Assembly (NCBI GenBank): GCA_903911165.1
Contig: CAIWCQ010000327.1
Coordinates: forward strand, 1-5,303
Origin: an uncultured Actinomycetes bacterium
GTDB taxonomy: Bacteria; Actinomycetota; Actinomycetes; Mycobacteriales; Mycobacteriaceae
Length of the DNA stretch: 5,303 nucleotides
Reading direction: 5' to 3'
The translations under genes and the position numbers were made by a program. The notes under the pieces are model-generated. The model had not been told where the DNA came from, ran no database searches, and saw only the letters and a list, made by a program, of their open reading frames with translations. The first letter of the stretch is position 1, and each line of letters begins with the position of its first letter. Below, one piece after another: positions 1 to 4,642 of the stretch.

Positions 1-741
1 GCCCAGACGGTGCGCCGCTCGCCCGGTGCCTATGCACCGCTGGCCGAAGCCGAACTCACGCCGTTGCCGGACGGGCCGCTGCCCGAACTGTTGACCTTCG
101 GCCACACCAGCGACGCTCATCCGCAGGCGTTGGCGGCCTCTGTTGGCCGCGTCGAGGACCTGGCCGCGGCCGCATTGACCGCGGGATCGACGTCACTGGA
201 GCGGCTTGCCGCCGGAACCGCCATCGACGCGGGCGGCCTGGTTCCCGACCGCCATCACGTGAACAGTTGGACCCAGCACGTCCACGAGGTCGAGCCGCTG
301 GAGATGCTCGAGGTGCAACTGGCCAACACGACCGCACCGTTCCTGCTCATCAGCCGCCTGCGTCCGGCGATGGCCGCGTCGGCCGCCAGGCGCACCTATG
401 TGGTCAACGTGTCCGCGATGGAGGGAGTGTTCTCGCGGCGTTACAAGGGGCCGGGACACCCGCACACCAATATGGCCAAGGCTGCGCTGAACATGCTCAC
501 CCGGACCAGTGCGGGGGAGATGTTCGCGACCGACGCAATTCTGATGACCAGTGTCGACACCGGATGGATCACCGACGAGAGACCGCACCCGACGAAGGTC
601 CGGCTCGCGGAGGAAGGCTTTCACGCGCCATTGGATCTCATCGACGGCGCGGCGCGGGTCTACGACCCGATCGTGCAGGGCGAGGCGGGAATCGATGTCT
701 ACGGGGTTTTCCTGAAGGACTATTTTCCCGCTGACTGGTGA
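1..741 (+). CDS. Divergent short-chain dehydrogenase/reductase (SDR), 5'-truncated by the window edge
   Basis: The frame is open from base 1, so the true start and the NAD(P)-binding glycine motif lie upstream; 246 residues are visible. The GTG at base 10 is probably internal. The C-terminal half fits an SDR: a hydrophobic strand ending VNVSAMEG has the catalytic-type Ser at visible residue 138, and TNMAKAALNM follows, with Lys at 160 in the place of the YxxxK lysine. The Tyr position of that motif is Thr (156). Tyr148 lies nearby but out of register. About 85 residues separate the opening AQTVRR, which I take to follow the NNAG-type motif, from the NSW segment at about 88-90. This is longer than in classical SDRs, so an insertion is likely. 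The substrate is unknown. The gene ends convergently with the small gene at 781-897. SDR fold: fairly sure. Redox activity: uncertain. Confidence 0.8.
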   Translation, partial: AQTVRRSPGAYAPLAEAELTPLPDGPLPELLTFGHTSDAHPQALAASVGRVEDLAAAALTAGSTSLERLAAGTAIDAGGLVPDRHHVNSWTQHVHEVEPLEMLEVQLANTTAPFLLISRLRPAMAASAARRTYVVNVSAMEGVFSRRYKGPGHPHTNMAKAALNMLTRTSAGEMFATDAILMTSVDTGWITDERPHPTKVRLAEEGFHAPLDLIDGAARVYDPIVQGEAGIDVYGVFLKDYFPADW

Positions 742-775
742 GGGCCTGACTGGTGAGGGCCCGAATGGCGGGGGC
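731..775. repeat. 15-bp tandem repeat across the SDR stop codon
   Basis: CTGACTGGTGAGGGC occurs at 731-745 and again, identically, at 746-760. A third, degenerate unit follows to about 775, matching roughly 11 of 15 positions when the unit is phased from CCTGAC. The unit is five codons long and contains the terminal Asp-Trp-stop, so the second copy places another in-frame TGA at 754-756, directly behind the true stop at 739-741. It lies in the short convergent gap and is best explained by replication slippage. Confidence 0.9.
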
Positions 776-777
776 CC
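757..777. terminator. Possible bidirectional hairpin terminator between convergent genes
   Basis: GGGCCC at 757-762 and GGGCCC at 772-777 can pair as a 6-bp all-GC stem with a 9-base loop. The position, between the SDR stop and the stop of the minus-strand small gene, is where a shared terminator is expected. There is no T-tract on either side. Mycobacterial terminators often lack one, but this makes the call weak, and each arm is itself a palindrome that could occur by chance in DNA this GC-rich. Confidence 0.35.
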
Positions 778-780
778 AGC

Positions 781-897
781 TCAGACCGGCGGATAGGCAG
801 GCGTTCCGGTCCAGTCGGTGCCGCGCAGTGCCCACGGGAACCAGCTGAAGAAGTACTCGATCTCGTCGGTGAGGTCGTAATCGGGATTGGGATCCAT
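781..897 (-). CDS. Small conserved-type protein, 38 residues, aromatic-rich
   Basis: Reading leftward from the ATG at 897-895 to the TGA at 783-781 gives 38 residues. The start is supported by a perfect AGGAGG (complement of 907-912) with a 9-base spacer. The first 14 residues hold six acidic ones and begin MDPNPDYDL. Residues 13-24 (IEYFFSWFPWAL) are dense in aromatics, and nine of the 38 residues are Phe, Tyr or Trp. The end is Pro-rich (AYPPV). The hydrophobic run is too short and interrupted for a convincing membrane helix, and no signal peptide or metal site is seen. It is transcribed divergently from the TetR gene and convergently with the SDR gene. I recall a small annotated gene, Rv0157A, at the corresponding place beside Rv0158 in M. 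tuberculosis and suspect this is its counterpart, but I cannot verify that. The function is unknown. Confidence 0.75.
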   Translation of the reverse strand: MDPNPDYDLTDEIEYFFSWFPWALRGTDWTGTPAYPPV

Positions 898-906
898 CGG
901 GCGAAA

Positions 907-912
907 CCTCCT
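907..912 (-). promoter_or_regulatory. Ribosome binding site of the small gene
   Basis: The complement reads AGGAGG, a full match to the anti-Shine-Dalgarno core, 9 bases before the ATG at 897. It is the strongest argument that the 38-residue frame is translated. Confidence 0.8.
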
Positions 913-943
913 CGGGACGACGGGTTCTCCATCGGGGCTTCTT

Positions 944-950
944 TACTGTA
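944..950. promoter_or_regulatory. Candidate -10 boxes, both strands, of the divergent promoter region
   Basis: The stretch around 941-952 is a rare AT-rich patch in this region. On the minus strand 950-945 reads TACAGT, which fits the mycobacterial TANNNT -10 pattern and would start the small-gene transcript near 938, leaving a leader of about 40 bases that includes the AGGAGG. On the plus strand 944-949 reads TACTGT, which also fits TANNNT and could serve the TetR operon. No good -35 hexamer is visible for either. The rest of the 898-1038 gap holds an 8-bp palindrome (CCGATCGG, 974-981) and the inverted repeat at 996-1009. Confidence 0.4.
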
Positions 951-992
951 TCGCGCCCGACCGCCGGGTGCGGCCGATCGGGGGCAGATGCC

Positions 993-1012
993 TACACTGG
1001 CCAACCAGTTGA
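993..1012. promoter_or_regulatory. Candidate TetR operator overlapping a -10-like box
   Basis: ACTGG (996-1000) and CCAGT (1005-1009) form a perfect 5-bp inverted repeat around CCAA. The outer pair T993/A1012 also matches, with two mismatched pairs between. The left arm overlaps TACACT (993-998), a TANNNT -10-like box that would begin transcription near 1005 and give a leader of about 34 bases to the ATG at 1039. TetR-family regulators commonly repress their own gene from such a site, so this is a reasonable autoregulatory operator candidate. The arms are short, so chance is possible. Confidence 0.35.
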
Positions 1013-1038
1013 TTGAGTCGCCAGAGCAAGGACGCCCC

Positions 1039-1659
1039 ATGCCACCGGAGAACGGGCCGACCCGACGCGAGGAGTTGTTGGCCGTGGCCACCAAACTGTT
1101 CGCCGCACGCGGCTACCACGGCACCCGGATGGATGACGTGGCTGACGTCGTCGGCCTCAACAAGGCGACGGTCTACCACTACTACGCGAGTAAGTCGTTG
1201 ATCCTGTTCGACATCTACCGCCGAGCGGCCGAAAACACCCTGGCGGCGGTCCATGATGACCCGTCCTGGACCGCCCGCGAGGCGCTCTACCAGTACACGG
1301 TGCGCCTGCTGAAGAACATCGCCGAGAATCCGGAAGGTGCGGCGGTGTACTTCCAGGAGCAGCCCTACATCACCGAGTGGTTCACCGACGAACAGGTGGC
1401 CGAGGTGCTGGAGAAAGAGACCCAGGTCTACGAGCATGTCGCCGGCCTGATCGACCGCGGCATCGCCGACGGCGAGTTCTTCGACTGCGACTCCCACGTG
1501 GTGGCGCTGGGCTACATCGGGATGACGATGGGTGCCTACCGTTGGCTTCGGCCAGACGGCCGCCGGACGGCCTCGGAGGTCGCCGCCGAGTTCAGTACCG
1601 CCCTGCTGCGTGGGTTGATCCGCGACGAGAAGATCCGCCTCGAGCGTCCACCGATATGA
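1039..1659 (+). CDS. TetR-family transcriptional regulator, Rv0158-like
   Basis: This is a predicted one-component repressor of 206 residues, within the normal TetR range. Residues 9-52 form the N-terminal DNA-binding domain: REELLAVATKLFAARGYHGT, then a helix-turn-helix ending in GLNKATVYHYYASK, the classic TetR recognition-helix signature. The rest, to 206, is a helical ligand-binding and dimerisation domain with a Tyr/Trp-containing core, including QYTVRLL and GYIGMTMGAYRWL. I chose the ATG at 1039 because AAGGA at 1028-1032 sits 6 bases before it and because M. tuberculosis Rv0158, as I remember it, begins just ahead of the same helix. An in-frame ATG at 988 would add 17 residues that do not look like TetR sequence and would lie upstream of a candidate -10 box. 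The gene heads a compact unit with the SRPBCC and fadD5 genes, so it probably responds to a fatty acid or acyl-CoA. The ligand is inference. Confidence 0.92.
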   Translation: MPPENGPTRREELLAVATKLFAARGYHGTRMDDVADVVGLNKATVYHYYASKSLILFDIYRRAAENTLAAVHDDPSWTAREALYQYTVRLLKNIAENPEGAAVYFQEQPYITEWFTDEQVAEVLEKETQVYEHVAGLIDRGIADGEFFDCDSHVVALGYIGMTMGAYRWLRPDGRRTASEVAAEFSTALLRGLIRDEKIRLERPPI

Positions 1660-1666
1660 TCGGCCG

Positions 1667-2110
1667 GTGCCCCTCGTCAGCCAGACCGTTGAGGTCGGTG
1701 CCGACGCGGCGGCGATCTTAGGCATCGTGTCGGATTTCGAGGCCTACCCGCAGTGGAACGACGAGGTCAAGGCCGTCTACATCCTGGCCCGCTACAACGA
1801 CGGTCGGCCCAGCCAGTTGCGTGTCGACACCGAGATCGCCGGCAACCCGGGCACCTACATTCAGGCCGTCTACTACCCGGGCCCGATGCAGATCCAGACC
1901 GTGATGCAGCAGGGTGACCTGTTCAGCAAGCAGGAACAACTGTTCTCGGTCGTCGAGATGGGCGCATCGAGCCTGCTGACCGTCGACCTCGACGTTGAAA
2001 CCACCTTCCCGATGCCGAACGTGATGATGAAGAAACTCGTCAACGACGCCCTCGAACATCTCGCGAACAACCTGAAGGGCCGCGCGGAGCACCTGTCGGG
2101 TGGACCGTAG
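1667..2110 (+). CDS. SRPBCC-fold (START/cyclase-dehydrase-like) protein, TB18.5/Rv0164-like
   Basis: The protein has 147 residues, the usual size of a single SRPBCC domain, a helix-grip fold that encloses a hydrophobic ligand. The N-terminal strand (SQTVEVGADAAAILGIVSD) leads into FEAYPQWND (24-32), a signature of the polyketide cyclase/START-like branch. Strand-rich sequence follows (YIQAVYYPGPMQIQTVMQQG), and a C-terminal amphipathic helix (about 119-143) would close the pocket. No signal peptide is present, so it should be cytosolic. It starts at GTG 7 bases after the TetR stop, with no clear Shine-Dalgarno, which suggests translational coupling. It ends 2 bases before the fadD5 start. It resembles M. 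tuberculosis TB18.5 as I remember it, where it also lies near fadD5. A role in binding or handing over a lipid to FadD5 is inferred from position only; no enzymatic residue set is apparent. Residue 18 is encoded by TTA, the only in-frame TTA I noticed in the window. Confidence 0.88.
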   Translation: MPLVSQTVEVGADAAAILGIVSDFEAYPQWNDEVKAVYILARYNDGRPSQLRVDTEIAGNPGTYIQAVYYPGPMQIQTVMQQGDLFSKQEQLFSVVEMGASSLLTVDLDVETTFPMPNVMMKKLVNDALEHLANNLKGRAEHLSGGP

Positions 2111-2112
2111 CG

Positions 2113-3717
2113 GTGGACGTACCGATCGGCTTCGGAACCGACACCGAAGAGCCCTACCTGTCCCGCCGGCAGAACTGGATCACCCAACTCCAGCGTCATG
2201 CTCTGATGCAACCCGACGCCACCGCGCTGCGGTTCGCCGGGCGCACCATCACCTGGGCCGGCCTTGCGGACCGGGTTGACTCGTTGGCCGGCGCACTGCA
2301 CCGGCGCGGTGTCGGCGTCGGTGACCGGGTGATGATCCTGATGCTCAACCGCCCGGAGTTCATCGAGGCCACGCTGGCCGCGACTCGGTTGGGCGCCATC
2401 GCGGTTCCGGTCAACTTCCGGCTCACCCCGCCCGAGTTGGCCTATCTGGTCGACAACTGCGGTGCGGCCGTACTGATCACCGAACCGCTGCTGGCGCCGA
2501 TCGCGGCCGTGGTGCGTGACGTCACCGCGGTGCTGTCCACGGTGATCGTCGCCGACGCACCGACCGGAGCCGGCGGCGTTCTTGGTTACGAGGACCTCAT
2601 CGCCGAGGACGGCCACCCGGTGCCGGTCGCCGATATCCCAGCCGACAGCCCGGCGCTCATCATGTACACCTCGGGCACCACCGGAAACCCCAAGGGGGCC
2701 GTGCTCACCCACGCCAACATTGCCGGGCAGGCGCTGACGGCGATCTACTCGGCCGGGTCCGATGTCACCGGCGACGTCGGATTCATCGGGGTGCCGCTGT
2801 TCCACATCGCCGGGATCGGGGGGATGTTCCCGGCGATGACCCTGGGCACCCCCACCGTGATCCATCCGGTGGGTGGGTTCGACGCCGGTGAACTCCTCGA
2901 CGTGCTGGCCGCAGAAAAGGTCACCGGCCTGTTCCTGGTGCCCGCCCAATGGCAGGCGGTATGCGCCGCACAACAGGCCGCCCCGCGGGATCTGCGGCTG
3001 CGCAGACTGTCCTGGGGCGCCGCGCCGGCCTCGGACACCCTGCTGCGGCAGATGGCGCAAACCTTCGGCGACGTCACGATCCTGGCCGCCTTCGGCCAGA
3101 CTGAGATGTCACCGGTGACCGCCATGCTGGCCGGCGAGGATGCGACCCGAAAACTTGGCTCGGTGGGCAAAGTCGTGGCGACGGTGGCGGCGCGCATCGT
3201 CGATGAGCACATGCGCGACGTGCCGATCGGTGAGGTGGGCGAGATCGTCTACCGCGCCCCGACCCTGATGGCCGGCTACTGGAACAATCCCCGCGCGACC
3301 GCCGAGGCCTTCGCCGGCGGCTGGTTTCACTCCGGAGATCTGGTACGCAGTGACGCCGAGGGCTACATCTGGGTCGTCGACCGCAAGAAGGACATGATCA
3401 TCTCCGGCGGGGAGAATATCTACTGCGCCGAGGTGGAGAACGTCCTCGCGGCGCACCCGGGCATCGTCGAGGTGGCTGTCATCGGTCGTGCCGACCCCAC
3501 CTGGGGCGAAGTGCCGGTCGCTGTCGCGGCCATCAGTGTCGCCGAGTTGCGGTTGGAGGACCTCAACGAACTCCTCGGCGAGCGACTGGCGCGCTACAAG
3601 CACCCGAAGGCGCTGGAGATCGTTGATTCACTGCCTCGCAACCCGGCTGGCAAGGTGCTGAAAAACCAGTTGAGGGAGCTTTTCGCAGCCACCCCCAAAA
3701 CCTCCGCAGGCGATTAG
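2113..3717 (+). CDS. fadD5: Fatty acyl-CoA synthetase (fatty acid-CoA ligase), FadD5-like
   Basis: This ANL-superfamily adenylating enzyme activates a fatty acid with ATP to acyl-AMP and then forms acyl-CoA. At 534 residues it is close to the roughly 550 usual for the family. Signatures in order: the ATP-binding P-loop YTSGTTGNPKG at 185-195; WGAAPAS at 301-307; FGQTE at 327-331; HSGD at 406-409, whose Asp binds ribose; DRKKDMIISGGENIY from 423, the hinge between the large and small domains; and PRNPAGKVLK, with catalytic Lys514, near the C-terminus. All key residues are present. The GTG start lies 2 bases after the SRPBCC stop, with GGTGG upstream as a weak ribosome site. It precedes yrbE1A as fadD5 does in the M. 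tuberculosis mce1 operon. FadD5 has been linked there to reuse of mycolic acids; applying that here is inference. There is no signal peptide, so it acts at or near the inner face of the membrane. Confidence 0.93.
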   Translation: MDVPIGFGTDTEEPYLSRRQNWITQLQRHALMQPDATALRFAGRTITWAGLADRVDSLAGALHRRGVGVGDRVMILMLNRPEFIEATLAATRLGAIAVPVNFRLTPPELAYLVDNCGAAVLITEPLLAPIAAVVRDVTAVLSTVIVADAPTGAGGVLGYEDLIAEDGHPVPVADIPADSPALIMYTSGTTGNPKGAVLTHANIAGQALTAIYSAGSDVTGDVGFIGVPLFHIAGIGGMFPAMTLGTPTVIHPVGGFDAGELLDVLAAEKVTGLFLVPAQWQAVCAAQQAAPRDLRLRRLSWGAAPASDTLLRQMAQTFGDVTILAAFGQTEMSPVTAMLAGEDATRKLGSVGKVVATVAARIVDEHMRDVPIGEVGEIVYRAPTLMAGYWNNPRATAEAFAGGWFHSGDLVRSDAEGYIWVVDRKKDMIISGGENIYCAEVENVLAAHPGIVEVAVIGRADPTWGEVPVAVAAISVAELRLEDLNELLGERLARYKHPKALEIVDSLPRNPAGKVLKNQLRELFAATPKTSAGD

Positions 3718-3751
3718 TGCTGATGCGGCTCACCACTTCCGACGGATCAGG

Positions 3752-3757
3752 TATGTT
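3752..3757 (+). promoter_or_regulatory. Weak candidate -10 box of an internal promoter before yrbE1A
   Basis: TATGTT fits TANNNT and lies within the 130-base fadD5-yrbE1A gap. No convincing -35 hexamer lies 16-18 bases upstream. I recall that the equivalent gap in M. tuberculosis was reported to have promoter activity, which makes an internal promoter plausible, but the sequence alone gives only weak support. Confidence 0.25.
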
Positions 3758-3772
3758 CCTGTGGTCGCGGTT

Positions 3773-3788
3773 ACTACCCGGTGGTAGT
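3773..3788. promoter_or_regulatory. Perfect 6-bp inverted repeat, candidate operator or leader hairpin
   Basis: ACTACC (3773-3778) and GGTAGT (3783-3788) are exact reverse complements around CGGT, making a 16-bp dyad. Its size and symmetry suit a dimeric regulator, and it lies between fadD5 and yrbE1A downstream of the weak -10 candidate. As RNA it would form a 6-bp stem with a 4-base loop. The right arm can alternatively pair with CTAC at 3823-3826. Confidence 0.45.
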
Positions 3789-3802
3789 GAGACGCGCGCC
3801 AC

Positions 3803-3820
3803 AGCGATCTTCGGATCGCT
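3803..3820 (+). promoter_or_regulatory. Leader RNA hairpin with a cUUCGg tetraloop upstream of yrbE1A
   Basis: AGCGATC (3803-3809), TTCG (3810-3813) and GATCGCT (3814-3820) give a perfect 7-bp stem closed by C(UUCG)G, one of the most stable RNA tetraloops known. It ends 13 bases before the AGGGGAGG ribosome site. With no T-tract behind it, a classical terminator is less likely than a leader-stabilising, processing or translation-modulating element. A mycobacterial terminator or attenuator without a U-tract cannot be excluded. Confidence 0.6.
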
Positions 3821-3833
3821 CGCTACTCGGGCC

Positions 3834-3841
3834 AGGGGAGG
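3834..3841 (+). promoter_or_regulatory. Ribosome binding site fixing the TTG start of yrbE1A
   Basis: AGGGGAGG lies 6 bases before TTG at 3848. The in-frame TTG at 3842 directly abuts the site and cannot be used, so this sequence decides the start. Confidence 0.8.
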
Positions 3842-3847
3842 TTGCGT

Positions 3848-4642
3848 TTGACAACGGCGACCGGCGCTGGCGGATATCTCCGCAAGCGCATGCGAGGCCC
3901 TTTGCAGGCTATGGGCGGCTTCTTCAAGATGTGCATGCTCACTTTTCGGGCGTTGGGCAGGCCCTTTCAGGGCAAGGAATTCATCCAGTACAGCTGGTTC
4001 TTGATGTCGGTGGCGTTGCTCCCGACGTTCGCGATGTCGATCCCGCTGACGGTGCTGATCATCTTCATCTTCAACCTCCTGCTGCAGGAATTCGGCGCCG
4101 CCGACGTCTCCGGCGCGGGTGCCGCGCTGGCCTCGGTGACTCAGCTGGGCCCGCTGGTGACCGTCCTCGTCGTGGCCGGGGCGGGGTCCACCGCGATCTG
4201 CGCCGACCTCGGGGCGCGCACCATCCGCGAGGAGATCGACGCCCTTGAGGTGCTCGGCATCGACCCCATCCACCGACTGGTGGTGCCCCGGGTGGCCGCG
4301 GCGATGTTCGTGGCCGTCCTACTCAACGGCGCCGTCATCATGATCGGCCTGGTGGGAAGCTTCATCTTCGGCGTCGGCCTGCAAAATCTTTCCGCCGGTG
4401 CCTATCTGCAGACCCTCACCCTGATCACCGGGCTGCCCGAGGTGATCATCTCGATCGTGAAAGCGTTGGCCTTCGGCCTGATCGCCGGACTGGTCGGGTG
4501 CTACCGCGGCCTCACGGTGGGCGGTGGAGCCAAGGGTGTGGGCATCGCGGTGAACGAGACCCTGGTGCTGTGCGTTGTGGCACTGTTCGCGGTGAACGTC
4601 ATCTTCACGACAATCGGTGTCCGGTTCGGGACGGGGCGGTAA
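3848..4642 (+). CDS. yrbE1A: MlaE-family ABC transporter permease of the Mce1 lipid importer, YrbE1A-like
   Basis: This 264-residue integral membrane protein is one of two permeases that form the channel of an Mce transporter, which brings lipids (fatty or mycolic acids for Mce1) across the inner membrane with an MceG-type ATPase. After a basic N-terminus, hydrophobic stretches occur at about 50-78, 100-116, 146-178, 197-217 and 236-256. The MlaE-family signature ARTIREEIDALEVLGIDPIHRLVVPR spans about 123-148; it includes the cytoplasmic coupling-helix region expected to contact the ATPase. TTG at 3848 is chosen for the ribosome site and because it yields MTT at the N-terminus, as in M. tuberculosis YrbE1A (about 265 residues from memory). 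The C-terminal IGVRFGTGR also matches that memory. It lies 130 bases after fadD5, and its stop abuts the next start. Confidence 0.93.
   Translation: MTTATGAGGYLRKRMRGPLQAMGGFFKMCMLTFRALGRPFQGKEFIQYSWFLMSVALLPTFAMSIPLTVLIIFIFNLLLQEFGAADVSGAGAALASVTQLGPLVTVLVVAGAGSTAICADLGARTIREEIDALEVLGIDPIHRLVVPRVAAAMFVAVLLNGAVIMIGLVGSFIFGVGLQNLSAGAYLQTLTLITGLPEVIISIVKALAFGLIAGLVGCYRGLTVGGGAKGVGIAVNETLVLCVVALFAVNVIFTTIGVRFGTGR

Noticed and set aside
893..936. Direct repeat TCCATCGGG at 893-901 and 928-936, giving a second minus-strand ATG at 932
   Set aside because: The copies are 35 bases apart, so the upstream ATG is out of frame with the 38-residue gene and lacks a ribosome site; the repeat is short enough to be chance.
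988..1038. Upstream ATG start for the TetR gene, adding 17 residues
   Set aside because: The extra residues are not TetR-like, the ATG has only a G-run very close in front of it, and it precedes a candidate -10 box. The ATG at 1039 has AAGGA at good spacing. It is kept only as an alternative.
943..1725. Minus-strand frame of 260 codons covering the TetR gene
   Set aside because: It overlaps the TetR gene almost completely, has no recognisable motif, and would cross the divergent promoter region. It is explained by third-position GC bias.
1873..3060. Long open frame of 395 codons on the minus strand, opposite the SRPBCC and fadD5 genes
   Set aside because: It lies antisense to two well-supported genes with complete family motifs. 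Its translation is rich in Gly, Arg, His and Gln without any recognisable domain, which is typical of frames opposite GC-rich coding sequence.
3848..3853. TTGACA, a perfect -35 hexamer
   Set aside because: It is the TTG start plus the ACA codon of yrbE1A, and no TANNNT box lies 16-18 bases downstream.
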